Source: Parvularculaceae bacterium
GTDB lineage: Bacteria > Pseudomonadota > Alphaproteobacteria > Caulobacterales > Parvularculaceae
DNA: 51,032 bases
Reading direction: 5' to 3'
Assembly (NCBI GenBank): GCA_021776435.1
Contig: JAJFFW010000084.1
Span: 1 to 51,032, forward strand
Shown: positions 1-9,137 of the stretch, one piece after another
How the letters are laid out: every line of letters begins with the position of its first letter
How positions within the stretch are numbered: position 1 is the first letter of the stretch
Position numbers and translations under genes: made by a program
The notes under the pieces: generated by a model
What the model was told of the DNA's origin: nothing
Databases searched by the model: none
Seen by the model: only the letters and a program-made list of their open reading frames with translations

Positions 1-159
1 CGTTTTTTCGTAACCACGCCCAGCAAGTTCGGTGCGCGCGTCATCCAGTGACATGCCGAGTTCGATGCCCTGCACATTAAGTGTCTCAGGATCGGCAGCC
101 TGCGCCGTTTGGCTCAGGACAAATGCGGCGGCGGCGAATGAATGAGCAAGCAAGCGCAT
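1..159 (-). CDS. Secreted hypothetical protein, N-terminal part only
   Basis: The reading frame opens at an ATG (complement of 157-159) and runs off the left edge after 53 codons. It begins with a Sec-type signal peptide: MRLL, then an alanine-rich hydrophobic core, then a likely cleavage after TAQA near residue 21. The mature part starts with a segment containing GIELGMSLDDARTEL, which resembles small periplasmic proteins that begin with a short conserved strand-helix unit, but I cannot name the family. It is divergent from the conjugation operon, so the shared spacer 160-442 may hold both promoters. Whether it belongs to the mobile element or to the chromosome cannot be told from here. Confidence 0.6.
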   Translation of the reverse strand, partial: MRLLAHSFAAAAFVLSQTAQAADPETLNVQGIELGMSLDDARTELAGRGYEKT

Positions 160-442
160 GGCTATGTTTCCCTGGGCTTGATTCGGCGGGCGATTCACGA
201 GTTTTGTTCAATGAATGATGCAGCAATCGCGCCGATCCAATGTGATCCAATACACTATCAAATAAAAGTCACAAAAATAACCGGTAACGTTTCTGGATAA
301 AACTTCATCTTGTTGGCTCACACTTCCTGGCAATTGATCTTATGGATCATGTTGGAAGTCCAAGCATTGAATAAATTCAGTATTCGTCGCGATCTGGTGT
401 CGATTTTAAGCGGGATCAACCCCCTCAACCGACAGCAGAGCC
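160..442. promoter_or_regulatory. Divergent intergenic region upstream of traG, with a short direct repeat
   Basis: No credible gene lies in these 283 bases, which are more AT-rich than the flanking genes. An 8-bp direct repeat, gatccaat, occurs at 234-241 and 244-251. The copies start 10 bases apart, about one helical turn, so they lie on the same DNA face and could be an operator for the transfer operon. I see no confident -35/-10 pair and no tRNA fragment that would mark an element boundary. Confidence 0.3.
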
Positions 443-2485
443 ATGACGCCCACCAAACTCCTTTACGGCCAGATCGTTCTCACATTTGCCATCGTTATCG
501 GCACGGTGTGGGGCGCGACGCAATGGGCGGCCGGGCAGCTTGGGTATCAGCCGGGTCTTGGACCGGCCTGGATCACATTCGCCGATTATCCGATCTACCC
601 GCCATGGCGGCTGTTTGAATGGTGGTACGCCTATGAGGCCTACGCGCCTTCTGTTTTCAACAAGGCTGGCGCGATGGCTGCGGGCGGCGGGATCATCGGC
701 GTCATTGTCGCGATTGCCGGCTCGCTGTGGCGCGCGCGGCAAAACCAGTTGGTCACGACTTATGGCTCGTCACGCTGGGCTGCCAAAGACGAAATCTCCA
801 AATCCAGATTGTTTGATCCAAAGGGCGTCTTTCTTGGGCGGCTGAACGGCAATTATCTGCGCCATGACGGACCGGAGCATGTCATGTGCTTTGCGCCGAC
901 GCGCTCGGGCAAAGGGGTCGGGCTGGTTATCCCGACACTGCTCACCTGGACAGAATCCGCCGTCATTCACGACATCAAGGGCGAGAATTGGCAATTGACC
1001 AGCGCGTGGCGGGCGCAGTTCTCCCATTGTCTGCTATTCAACCCGACCGATCCGGCGAGCGCCAAATACAATCCACTTCTGGAAGTGCGCAAAGGCCGTC
1101 ACGAGGTCCGTGACGTTCAGAACATCGCCGACATTCTGGTCGATCCCGAAGGTGCGCTGGAACGGCGGAACCATTGGGAGAAGACATCGCATTCATTGCT
1201 CGTCGGCGTGATCCTCCATGTGCTCTATGCCGAGGAAGAGAAAACGCTCTCCCGCGTCGCTGCCTTTCTTTCCGACCCGTCACGCTCCTTTGAGCGAACG
1301 TTGCGGGTGATGATGAGCACCGATCATCTTGGCACGGAGGGGAAACCGCAAGTTCACCCCGTCGTCGCTCAAGCTGCGCGCGAGCTTCTCAACAAATCCG
1401 AAAACGAGCGCTCCGGTGTTCTTTCGACCGCCATGTCATTCCTTGGGCTCTATCGTGACCCCACGGTGGCGGAGACGACGAGCGCCTGCGAATGGCGGAT
1501 CGCCGATCTGATGGACGCTAAGCGCCCGGTCTCACTATATCTCGTCATTCCACCCTCGGACATCTCACGCACAAAGCCGTTGGTGCGTCTGATCCTCAAC
1601 CAGATCGGCCGCCGTCTAACCGAGAAACTTGAGGGACAGACAGGCAAGCGCCATCGGCATCAACTCTTGATGATGCTTGATGAGTTTCCGGCGCTCGGGC
1701 GGCTGGACTTTTTCGAAAGCGCGCTTGCCTTCATGGCTGGATACGGCATCCGCGCCTTTCTGATCGCGCAGTCGCTTAATCAAATCTCCAAGGCCTATGG
1801 CGAGAACAACGCGATCCTCGACAATTGCCATGTGCGGATTGCCTTCGCCACCAACGACGAGCGGACGGCGAAGCGTATTAGCGACAGCCTTGGAACGGCG
1901 ACGGAACTCCGGGCCCAGCGAAACTATGCCGGTCATCGCCTCGCGCCGTGGCTGGCCCACGTCATGGTTTCGCGTCAGGAAACTGCCCGGCCCCTGCTGA
2001 CCCCCGGTGAGGTTATGCAGCTTCCGGCGGACGAAGAGATCGTCATGATCTCTGGCCAGCCACCGATCCGCGCAAAAAAACTTCGCTATTTTCAGGACGC
2101 CAATTTTTCGGGCCGGGTGTGCCCCCCGCCGGGCCTGTCGGCGGATGGTCTCTATGCAGATCATCCGCCATCACGGCCGGATGACTGGGGGAGCCGTGTG
2201 CGCGTGTCCCATACCGACCTGAATAAGCCCTGGTCCGAACTTGTCTCGGGTGGTGAGGACGATGAGGGCGGCCTGAAGCGCCATCCAGCACTCCCTGAAG
2301 AGGCGCCGAAAAAGCCAGAACCCGATCAGGCGCCTGACGCCGGGCTTCTCGACGACGAATTCGACCCCAGTGACGCCAAGCGCATGGAGCAACTGACCCG
2401 GAACGCTTCGCTGGTCCAGCGTGCCCACGCAATGAACACCGGTGTTGGTGACCAGGCCGACGACGACCTGCTGCCGAGTTTTTAG
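443..2485 (+). CDS. traG: Type IV secretion coupling ATPase TraG/VirD4
   Basis: TraG/VirD4 is the inner-membrane hexameric ATPase that hands the relaxase-DNA substrate to the conjugation channel. The 680-residue protein has two N-terminal membrane segments (about residues 8-28 and 75-95). A Walker A motif, PTRSGKGVG, follows near residue 152, and a Walker B, LLMMLDEFPALG, near 410. The C-terminal tail is acidic and charged. The length fits the 620-700 usual for the family. It is the first gene of the operon; the next gene starts 11 bases after its stop, preceded by GAGGAA. The TraG-then-TrbB order is that of IncP/Ti-type and alphaproteobacterial integrative elements. The relaxase that should supply its substrate is not in the window. 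Confidence 0.95.
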   Translation: MTPTKLLYGQIVLTFAIVIGTVWGATQWAAGQLGYQPGLGPAWITFADYPIYPPWRLFEWWYAYEAYAPSVFNKAGAMAAGGGIIGVIVAIAGSLWRARQNQLVTTYGSSRWAAKDEISKSRLFDPKGVFLGRLNGNYLRHDGPEHVMCFAPTRSGKGVGLVIPTLLTWTESAVIHDIKGENWQLTSAWRAQFSHCLLFNPTDPASAKYNPLLEVRKGRHEVRDVQNIADILVDPEGALERRNHWEKTSHSLLVGVILHVLYAEEEKTLSRVAAFLSDPSRSFERTLRVMMSTDHLGTEGKPQVHPVVAQAARELLNKSENERSGVLSTAMSFLGLYRDPTVAETTSACEWRIADLMDAKRPVSLYLVIPPSDISRTKPLVRLILNQIGRRLTEKLEGQTGKRHRHQLLMMLDEFPALGRLDFFESALAFMAGYGIRAFLIAQSLNQISKAYGENNAILDNCHVRIAFATNDERTAKRISDSLGTATELRAQRNYAGHRLAPWLAHVMVSRQETARPLLTPGEVMQLPADEEIVMISGQPPIRAKKLRYFQDANFSGRVCPPPGLSADGLYADHPPSRPDDWGSRVRVSHTDLNKPWSELVSGGEDDEGGLKRHPALPEEAPKKPEPDQAPDAGLLDDEFDPSDAKRMEQLTRNASLVQRAHAMNTGVGDQADDDLLPSF

Positions 2486-2495
2486 AGGAACGCCC

Positions 2496-3005
2496 ATGAA
2501 ACCCCGTCTCAATGTCCATGTCGCTCACGAGCTCTTCGAGAAGGTGGAGATCGCCGCTAAGCGGCCCGACGTTACCAAAGCGGCTGTCGTCGAGGCCGCG
2601 CTCATGGGCTTTTTCTCCAAGGAGTTCGACGATCAGCGCGACGGCGCGTTGATCCGGCGGCTCGATCGCATGACCCGGCAATATGACCGGCTGGAGCGCA
2701 ATCTTTCGATCGCGACCGAGACGCTCGCGCTCTTCATTCGCTTTTTCCTGACCGTAACGCCCCCCTTACCAAATACGGATCAGGACGCCGCCCGCGCGCT
2801 CGGCAAGGAGCGTTTCGACTATTTCATCAGCCAGCTCGGACGCCGACTGGCGGGCGGCAAGAACATGATCCGCGATGTGCTCGAAGAGACCAGCGCGGAC
2901 GAGAGTGACTTCTTCACACAAGAAGAAATCAACGCCTTGAAGGAGGCGAAGAAGGCGACCTCTCCAGACCAGCAAACCGACAATGCAGGAGAGGCAGATG
3001 CGTGA
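2496..3005 (+). CDS. Small RHH/CopG-like protein of the trb operon
   Basis: A 169-residue protein encoded between traG and trbB. I chose the ATG at 2496, after GAGGAACGCCC, over an upstream in-frame start inside traG. The N-terminus (KPRLNVHVAHELFEKVEI... then TKAAVVEAAL) has the strand-helix-helix pattern of ribbon-helix-helix DNA-binding proteins. The rest is charged and predicted helical, with a hydrophobic stretch at about residues 82-92 (LALFIRFFLTV) that could be a helix or a membrane dip. Genes at this position are commonly annotated as CopG-family regulators, so it may regulate the operon or act at the relaxosome. Its stop overlaps trbB by 8 bases, which suggests translational coupling. 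The exact role is unknown. Confidence 0.75.
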   Translation: MKPRLNVHVAHELFEKVEIAAKRPDVTKAAVVEAALMGFFSKEFDDQRDGALIRRLDRMTRQYDRLERNLSIATETLALFIRFFLTVTPPLPNTDQDAARALGKERFDYFISQLGRRLAGGKNMIRDVLEETSADESDFFTQEEINALKEAKKATSPDQQTDNAGEADA

Positions 3006-3978
3006 TCGTTTCAATCCAACGACGCTCGATCGCCAGCGCACCATGCTGCGCACGGCCATGGGACCGGCGATCGCTACGGCGCTCGCCGATCCAGCGGTGA
3101 TCGAGGTGATGGTCAATCCCGATGGCCGATTATGGATCGACCGCCATGGTGACGGGCGCATCGACACCGGGGAAGAGCTTGGCGCGATGGAAGCTGAGCG
3201 GATTATCCGGCTCGTCGCGAGCTATATCGGCCAGGACTGCCATGGCGAGCGGCCAGTGGTTTCGGCGGAACTGCCTGAAACCGGAGAACGCTTCGAGGGT
3301 CTTTTACCGCCGGTATCTCCAGCGCCGTGCTTCGCGATCCGCAAGCCCGCGAAGGTACTCTATCGGCTCTCGGACTATGTCGAGGCGTGCATCATGACGC
3401 CGCCTCAGGCCAAGGCGCTTGCCGAAGCAGTGGCGTCGGCAAGAAACATCGTTGTCGTCGGCGGCACCAGCTCAGGCAAGACGACGCTCGTCAATGCGCT
3501 TCTTGCCGAAGTCGCGACAGGCGGCGACAGGGTGATCCTGATCGAGGATACGCGCGAACTTCACTGCGCAGCGGAAGATTGCGTCAGTCTACGGACGAAA
3601 CCCGGCGTCGCTTCGCTTTCCGATCTGGTGCGCTCGACGCTCCGTCTGCGACCAGACCGGATTATCGTTGGCGAAGTTCGTGGGCCAGAAGCCCTCGACA
3701 TGCTGAAGGCCTGGAATACTGGCCATCCTGGCGGGATCACCACGCTGCACGCCAATTCCGCTCATGCCGGGCTCTATCGGCTCGAACAACTCATTCAGGA
3801 AGCGGTCGTTACCGTTCCGCGCCGTCTCATTGCCGAAGCGATTGACGTGGTGGTGTTCCTCAAAGGTCGCGGGGCTGGCCGCCGTGTCGAGACTATCGCG
3901 GCGCTCGAAGGTCTGACCGCTGACCATGATTACCGCCTGACCTCGCTCACCCCCATCCGTCTTGTTCCAAACGTCTGA
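2998..3978 (+). CDS. trbB: Conjugal transfer ATPase TrbB (VirB11 family)
   Basis: VirB11-type traffic ATPase, a cytoplasmic hexamer that powers pilus assembly and DNA transfer. Walker [11 protein letters not shown] lies near residue 155. It is followed by the Asp box (LIEDTREL), a Walker B region with [19 protein letters not shown], and the His box [12 protein letters not shown], all hallmarks of the secretion ATPase GspE/VirB11 group. I chose ATG 2998 (RBS AGGAGAGG) over ATG 2983, giving 326 residues, typical for TrbB. It overlaps the previous gene by 8 bases, and trbC starts 15 bases after its stop behind GAGGAGA. Confidence 0.95.
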   Translation: MRDRFNPTTLDRQRTMLRTAMGPAIATALADPAVIEVMVNPDGRLWIDRHGDGRIDTGEELGAMEAERIIRLVASYIGQDCHGERPVVSAELPETGERFEGLLPPVSPAPCFAIRKPAKVLYRLSDYVEACIMTPPQAKALAEAVASARNIVVVGGTSSGKTTLVNALLAEVATGGDRVILIEDTRELHCAAEDCVSLRTKPGVASLSDLVRSTLRLRPDRIIVGEVRGPEALDMLKAWNTGHPGGITTLHANSAHAGLYRLEQLIQEAVVTVPRRLIAEAIDVVVFLKGRGAGRRVETIAALEGLTADHDYRLTSLTPIRLVPNV

Positions 3979-3993
3979 CATGAGGAGACTGCC

Positions 3994-4344
3994 ATGAACC
4001 CACTTTCACCCGATCTTTGTTCCCGCTTTCCGTATCGGCACGCTGTTCTTCTAGGATTGGCCGCCGGGATTGCGCTTACCTGGCCTGACGCAGCGCACGC
4101 CGCCGGCTCGGGCATGCCGTGGGAAGCGCCGCTCACCCAAATCTTACAATCCATCGAAGGGCCGGTCGCGCGGATCATTGCTGTCATTGTCATCGTCATC
4201 ACCGGCCTGTCGCTCGCCTTTGGGGAGTCGAGCGGAGGTTTTCGCCGATTGATCCAGATCGTCTTCGGACTTTCCATCGCCTTCGCGGCGACGAGTTTCT
4301 TTCTGTCGTTCTTCTCCTTCGGCGGCGGAGCGCTGATCTCATGA
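3994..4344 (+). CDS. trbC: Conjugative pilin TrbC (VirB2 family)
   Basis: Prepilin subunit of the transfer pilus, 116 residues. A long signal peptide ends near residue 36 (DAAHA then AGSG). Two hydrophobic helices follow, at about residues 58-77 and 88-110, separated by the short polar loop GESSGGFRR, which is the classic VirB2/TrbC hairpin. Pilins of this class may be cyclised or N-acetylated after cleavage; the sequence alone does not show which. Its stop overlaps the trbD start as ATGA. Confidence 0.93.
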   Translation: MNPLSPDLCSRFPYRHAVLLGLAAGIALTWPDAAHAAGSGMPWEAPLTQILQSIEGPVARIIAVIVIVITGLSLAFGESSGGFRRLIQIVFGLSIAFAATSFFLSFFSFGGGALIS

Positions 4345-4613
4345 GCGGATTAGTAACCAGCATTGGTGGCTTTGAGATTCCGGTACATCGCGCACTCACC
4401 GAGCCGATCCTGATGGGTGGTGCGCCGCGCAACGTAGCGATCATCAATGGGACACTCGCCGCCGCATTGGGGCTTGGCCTCCAGCTCTGGCTCGCCGGGC
4501 TCGTCGTCTGGCTCGTCGGTCATGGCGCTGCCGTCTATGCGGCGCGCAAGGACCCGGCCTTCATGGAAGTGCTTGTCCGTCACGTTCGCCACAAGGCTAT
4601 TCTCTCATGTTGA
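4341..4613 (+). CDS. trbD: Conjugal transfer protein TrbD (VirB3 family)
   Basis: A 90-residue inner-membrane component. It opens with the family pattern of a short cytosolic segment (GFEIPVHRALTEPILMGGAPR), then one long hydrophobic region (about residues 34-65), then the conserved tail containing DPAFMEVLVRHVRHK. VirB3/TrbD works with the VirB4/TrbE ATPase at the base of the channel, which fits its place directly before trbE. I start it at 4341, overlapping trbC by 4 bases; a longer in-frame reading would run through trbC and is not needed. It overlaps trbE by 7 bases. Confidence 0.92.
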   Translation: MSGLVTSIGGFEIPVHRALTEPILMGGAPRNVAIINGTLAAALGLGLQLWLAGLVVWLVGHGAAVYAARKDPAFMEVLVRHVRHKAILSC

Positions 4614-7072
4614 ATCTCAAAGAATACAGCGCCAAACCGGCGCTTCTTGCTGATTATCTGCCCTGGGCCTGTCTTGTCGCGCCCGGCGTGGTTCTTAACA
4701 AGGACGGCAGCTTTCAGCGCTCGGCGCGTTTTCGCGGTCCGGACCTCGAAAGTGCAACTGAAGCCGAACTCATCGGCTCATGCGCACGGATCAACAACGT
4801 GCTGCGCCGCTTCGGTTCCGGCTGGGCGCTGTTTTTCGAAGCCGAACGCCACCCGGCAGGCGACTATCCACATTCGGATTTCCCCGACCCGGTATCGCAT
4901 CTTGTCGATGAAGAACGCCGGGCCGCCTTCGAGCAATCAGGTGTGCTCTTTGACAGCAGTTACGTTCTCACCTTTGTCTATCTTCCACCGGTCGAGAATG
5001 TTGGCCGCGCCGAACAGTTTCTGATCGAGAGCACTGGCGACAAACGCGGTCTCGATTACCGTGATCATCTGGATGCTTTCATTCAACAGACTGATCGGGC
5101 GCTCGATCTGCTTGGCCAACTCATGCCGGAGGTCGAGAGGCTCACTGACGAAGAAACCCTCGCTTATTTACACGCATGCATTTCGACCAAACGGCACCCG
5201 ATCGCCGTGCCCGAAGTGCCCGCTTATCTTGACGCTGCGTTGGTCGATACGCCGTTCACAGGCGGCCTCGAACCCATGCTGGGCGATACTCATTTGCGCG
5301 CACTTACGGTACTTGGTTTTCCGGGATCGACAACGCCGGGGCTTCTTGATGCGCTCAATCATCTGGGCTTCGCCTATCGCTGGGTGACGCGCTATATCCC
5401 GCTCGACAAGGCGGCGGCTGAAAAGGTCATTCGCCGCTATCGCCGGCAATGGTTCGCGAAGCGCAAGTCAATCGCCGCCATCATCAAAGAGGTGATGACC
5501 AACGAACAGTCGGTGCTCGTTGATACGGATGCCGACAACAAGGCGGCGGACGCCGATGCGGCGTTGCAGGAGCTGGGCGCCGATCTCGTTTCTTACGGTT
5601 ACATCACCACGACTTTTATCGTTTGGGACGAGGATTCTACGATTGTTCGTGAGAAGGTCCACGCTGCGCAGCGGATCATCGACGGATGCAGCTTCGCCAC
5701 CATTGAAGAAAGCGCTAACGCGGTCGAGGCATGGCTTTCGTCATTGCCCGGTCATGTCTACGCCAATGTCCGGCAGGCGCCAGTCAACACGCTGAACCTT
5801 TCCCATATGATGCCTCTTTCGGCTATCTGGGCCGGACCGGAGCGGAACGCGCATCTCGACGGACCGCCGCTCCTCACGGTGCGGACCAACGGCACGACAC
5901 CTTTCCGGCTCGTCACCCATATCGGTGATGTAGGACACACGCTTGTTGTGGGGCCGACAGGCGCGGGTAAGTCGGTGTTACTCGCTCTGATCGCGCTGCA
6001 ATTCCGGCGCTACGCGCAAGCGCAGATCACGATTTTCGACAAGGGCGGTTCGGCGCGCGCTGCCGTCCTCGGTATGGGCGGGGACTGGTTCGATTTAGGA
6101 GCAGCCAAGGAAGGCATAAAGAACGCTCTCGCTTTCCAGCCGCTCGCCAATATCGATCTGGTCGCCAAACGGTCCTTTGCGCAGGAATGGGTAATCGGTT
6201 TGCTGAGCCACGAAGGAGTTACCGTCACACCAGAGGTCAAGGATGCAGTTTGGTCGGCGCTTTCAAACCTCGCTGCCGCGCCGCGAGGCCAACGGACCCT
6301 GACCGGCCTTACGACACTTCTACAACGACACGAACTGCGCCAGGCGCTTCAACCCTACACGCTGGAAGGACCTTACGGCCGATTGCTCGACGCCGATGAC
6401 GACCGCCTGACGCTTGGCGACGTCCAGTGTTTCGAGATGGAAGAGCTGATGCACGAGACCGGGGCGGTTCTTCCGGTATTGACTTATCTTTTCCATCGGC
6501 TCGAAGAACGCTTCGACGGGCGCCCCTCGCTTCTCATTCTCGATGAAGCCTGGCTGTTTCTCGATAATCTGGCCTTCGCCGCCCGCATCCGGGAATGGTT
6601 GAAGACACTCCGCAAGCAGAATGTCTCTGTCATCTTTGCTACCCAGGGCCTGTCGGATATTGCCGGGAGTTCCATCGCACCGGCGATCATCGAAAGCTGC
6701 CCGAGCCGCATCTTTCTGCCCAATGACCGCGCGATTGAGCCGCAGGCGAAGGTAATCTATGAGGCCTTCGGACTGAACGATCGGCAGATCGAAATCATCG
6801 CGCGGGCAGTGCCCAAGCGCGACTATTACTACCAATCGCGTCTGGGTAACCGGCTGTTCGAGCTTGGTCTCGGTTCAGTCGCGCTCGCCTTCACCGGCGC
6901 CACCACCGAGCAGGATCACGCTCTCATGGACTCGGCTCTAGCCGCTCACGGCGAAGACGAGTTCGCCGATAGCTGGCTGCGCGCCAAGGGCCTCGGTTGG
7001 GCGGCGGATCTCATCGCAACAGAAAACCAAACCCTTAACCATCACGATACGGAGAAAAATCATGAAACGTAA
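4607..7072 (+). CDS. trbE: Conjugal transfer ATPase TrbE (VirB4 family)
   Basis: The largest channel ATPase, 821 residues, the usual size for TrbE. The N-terminal CagE/TrbE/VirB domain covers roughly residues 1-400. The C-terminal P-loop domain has Walker A VVGPTGAGKSVLLAL near 449, Walker B LLILDEAWLFLDN near 644, and a following FATQGLSDI segment typical of VirB4 sensors. It acts at the inner-membrane base and is essential for pilus biogenesis and substrate passage. The start lies inside the end of trbD and the stop lies 11 bases inside trbJ, so the genes are translationally coupled. Confidence 0.96.
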   Translation: MLNLKEYSAKPALLADYLPWACLVAPGVVLNKDGSFQRSARFRGPDLESATEAELIGSCARINNVLRRFGSGWALFFEAERHPAGDYPHSDFPDPVSHLVDEERRAAFEQSGVLFDSSYVLTFVYLPPVENVGRAEQFLIESTGDKRGLDYRDHLDAFIQQTDRALDLLGQLMPEVERLTDEETLAYLHACISTKRHPIAVPEVPAYLDAALVDTPFTGGLEPMLGDTHLRALTVLGFPGSTTPGLLDALNHLGFAYRWVTRYIPLDKAAAEKVIRRYRRQWFAKRKSIAAIIKEVMTNEQSVLVDTDADNKAADADAALQELGADLVSYGYITTTFIVWDEDSTIVREKVHAAQRIIDGCSFATIEESANAVEAWLSSLPGHVYANVRQAPVNTLNLSHMMPLSAIWAGPERNAHLDGPPLLTVRTNGTTPFRLVTHIGDVGHTLVVGPTGAGKSVLLALIALQFRRYAQAQITIFDKGGSARAAVLGMGGDWFDLGAAKEGIKNALAFQPLANIDLVAKRSFAQEWVIGLLSHEGVTVTPEVKDAVWSALSNLAAAPRGQRTLTGLTTLLQRHELRQALQPYTLEGPYGRLLDADDDRLTLGDVQCFEMEELMHETGAVLPVLTYLFHRLEERFDGRPSLLILDEAWLFLDNLAFAARIREWLKTLRKQNVSVIFATQGLSDIAGSSIAPAIIESCPSRIFLPNDRAIEPQAKVIYEAFGLNDRQIEIIARAVPKRDYYYQSRLGNRLFELGLGSVALAFTGATTEQDHALMDSALAAHGEDEFADSWLRAKGLGWAADLIATENQTLNHHDTEKNHET

Positions 7073-7787
7073 GCTCTTGGCGGCGGTTGCCGCAGCGACT
7101 CTGGCCTTGGCGCCCATACAGAACGCTCACGCCATTTTCGGCATCGGCGACATCGTCTACGACCCGGCGAACCATGCTGAAAATATTCTGACCGCCGCGC
7201 GCACGCTCATCCAGATCAACAATCAGGTTCGGCAACTTACCAACGAAGCGCAGATGCTGATCAATCAGACCCAGAATCTGGCGAACCTGCCGTTATCGAT
7301 TGCGACAGACCTGCAAACTTCACTTCGGCAAGTCGATTCATTGATCCAGAACGCGCAGGGGCTCGCTTATCAGGTCACGGCGATCGATAGCGAATATCGT
7401 CGCCTCTTCCCCGAACAATATGCGTCCGCCGTCTCTACGTCGCGGATCATTCAGGACGCGCAGGAAGCCTGGGTGTTGGCGCGCAAAGGCTTCAAACACA
7501 GCCTCGAAGTCCAGGCCGAAGTCGTCGGGCAGGTCCGCACCGATGCGGTGGTGCTCAATCGGCTGGTTGCTGAAAGCCAGGGCGCGGTCGGCAATCTTCA
7601 GGTCGCTCAGGCTGGCAATCAACTGACGGCGCTTGCCGCCAAGCAATCAATGCAACTCCAAACATTGGTCGCCGCTTCCGCTCGCGCCGATGCGCTGGAG
7701 AGCGCACGCGGCATCGCGGCCCGTGAACAGGGACGCGCGCGCTTCACGCGTTTCCTCGGGGATCGATCCGCTTACACACGGCGTTAG
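7062..7787 (+). CDS. trbJ: Conjugal transfer protein TrbJ (VirB5 family)
   Basis: A periplasmic minor pilus component, 241 residues, with a cleavable signal peptide (MKRKLLAAVAAATLALAP, cleaved after NAHA). The mature start contains DIVYDPANHAENILTA and INNQVRQLTNEAQMLINQ, the recognisable TrbJ signature. The rest is largely alpha-helical and rich in Gln and Ala. The RBS GGAGAAAAATC precedes ATG 7062. In IncP and Ti systems trbJ is followed by the entry-exclusion lipoprotein gene trbK. Here only 15 bases separate trbJ from trbL, so trbK is absent at that position. Confidence 0.94.
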   Translation: MKRKLLAAVAAATLALAPIQNAHAIFGIGDIVYDPANHAENILTAARTLIQINNQVRQLTNEAQMLINQTQNLANLPLSIATDLQTSLRQVDSLIQNAQGLAYQVTAIDSEYRRLFPEQYASAVSTSRIIQDAQEAWVLARKGFKHSLEVQAEVVGQVRTDAVVLNRLVAESQGAVGNLQVAQAGNQLTALAAKQSMQLQTLVAASARADALESARGIAAREQGRARFTRFLGDRSAYTRR

Positions 7788-7802
7788 AGGGAGAGGAAGG
7801 CG

Positions 7803-9137
7803 ATGAACGATCTCAACATCATCGATCAGTTCACGGCTACTTTCGTGACCTATATCGATTCCGGCTTCGGATTACTCGGGCCGGACGTCGCCTTTCTGAC
7901 CACCATTCTGATCGGGATAGACATCACCCTTGCGGGTCTTTTCTGGGCGCTGTCCGAGGATAAATCGGTCATCCCGGCGCTGATCCGGAAAGTGCTTTAT
8001 GTAGGCGCCTTCGCGTTCATCCTCAATAATTTCTCGGCTCTGGCGACGATCATATTCGACAGCTTCGCCGGTCTCGGCCTGCGGGCGACCGGCTCACCGA
8101 TCACAGCCGCCGATTTGATGCGGCCCGGCTTTGTCGCGGCAACAGGCTATGACGCCGCCGAGCCGCTGTTGAGCGAAGTCTCGAACCTCATCGGGCCAAT
8201 CGCGTTTTTCGAAAACTTCGTGACCATCGCCGTACTGATGTTTGCCTGGATCGTGGTGCTGCTCGCCTTTTTCATCCTTGCGATACAGCTCTTTATCACC
8301 ATCCTGGAATTCAAGCTTACGACGCTCGCTGGCTTTATCCTCGTTCCTTTCGCACTATGGAACAAGACGGCTTTTCTCGCTGAACGCGTTCTTGGCAATG
8401 TGATTGCAGCGGGCATCAAGCTCATGGTGCTCGCCGTCATCGTCGGTATCGGATCGACTCTCTTCGGTTCATTCGCTGCGTCCTTTTCTGGTGGCGATAT
8501 CACATTGGAGCAAGCAGCTTCGACAGTACTCGGCGCTCTCTCGATCTTCATGCTCGGCATCTTCGGCCCCGGCATCGCGGCCGGTCTTGTTTCAGGCGCA
8601 CCGCAACTAGGCGCGGGCGCCGTCGTCGGATCGGCCGCCGGTCTCGCTATCGGAGGCGCAGCCGCCGCTGGTGCGGCTGTTGGCGGCGCGCGGGCTCTTG
8701 GCGCAGGCGCCAGTTCTGCGACCCGTGCTGCTTCATCCATGGCCGGCGGGGCGAGCAGCGCTTACGGGTTTGCCCGCGCCACATCCGGCACATCAGGAGC
8801 GGCGGGCGTTGTAGCCGGTGTTGCAGGCGTCGCGCGCGCAGGCGTCGGTGCTGTCGGCCAGGGCGTTCGAAGTTTTGCCAACCGCGCGACCGCAGGCGTC
8901 CGCCAGTCCTTTTCAGACGGTGAGCGCAGCGCCTTCTCCGCCACGGGAGGCGCGCCTTCCAGCGGTGCAAAAACGTCCTCCGCATCTACTGGCGCCGCGA
9001 GCGGCGTACCAGATTGGGCGCAACAACTGCATCGCAAGCAACGCATGCGCGAGGGGATAACCGTTGCCGCCCATACCATCCGTGAGGGCGACCGTCCGGC
9101 CTCTGGCGAAAACCCAAGATTGAGGGATGACGAATAA
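7803..9137 (+). CDS. trbL: Conjugal transfer membrane protein TrbL (VirB6 family)
   Basis: A polytopic inner-membrane channel protein, 444 residues, with RBS GGGAGAGGAAGGCG. About six hydrophobic segments lie between residues 15 and 265. A Gly/Ala/Ser-rich, low-complexity region then runs from about 265 to 390, ending in a polar cytoplasmic tail (WAQQLHRKQRMREG). This is the TrbL/VirB6 architecture. VirB6-type proteins contact DNA during passage through the inner membrane. The low-complexity segment gives several long antisense open frames that are not genes. Its stop overlaps the trbF start by one base. Confidence 0.94.
   Translation: MNDLNIIDQFTATFVTYIDSGFGLLGPDVAFLTTILIGIDITLAGLFWALSEDKSVIPALIRKVLYVGAFAFILNNFSALATIIFDSFAGLGLRATGSPITAADLMRPGFVAATGYDAAEPLLSEVSNLIGPIAFFENFVTIAVLMFAWIVVLLAFFILAIQLFITILEFKLTTLAGFILVPFALWNKTAFLAERVLGNVIAAGIKLMVLAVIVGIGSTLFGSFAASFSGGDITLEQAASTVLGALSIFMLGIFGPGIAAGLVSGAPQLGAGAVVGSAAGLAIGGAAAAGAAVGGARALGAGASSATRAASSMAGGASSAYGFARATSGTSGAAGVVAGVAGVARAGVGAVGQGVRSFANRATAGVRQSFSDGERSAFSATGGAPSSGAKTSSASTGAASGVPDWAQQLHRKQRMREGITVAAHTIREGDRPASGENPRLRDDE

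Noticed and set aside
310-618. Open frame of 102 codons before and into traG
   Set aside because: It overlaps the traG N-terminus in another frame, has no RBS and no recognisable sequence.
2043-2681. 212-codon antisense frame over the traG end and the RHH gene
   Set aside because: It lies wholly opposite two well supported genes, and its Arg/His/Pro-rich product is typical of antisense translation.
8147-8740. 197-codon antisense frame in trbL
   Set aside because: It mirrors the Gly/Ala-rich low-complexity part of trbL; its Ala/Pro-rich product is the expected shadow.
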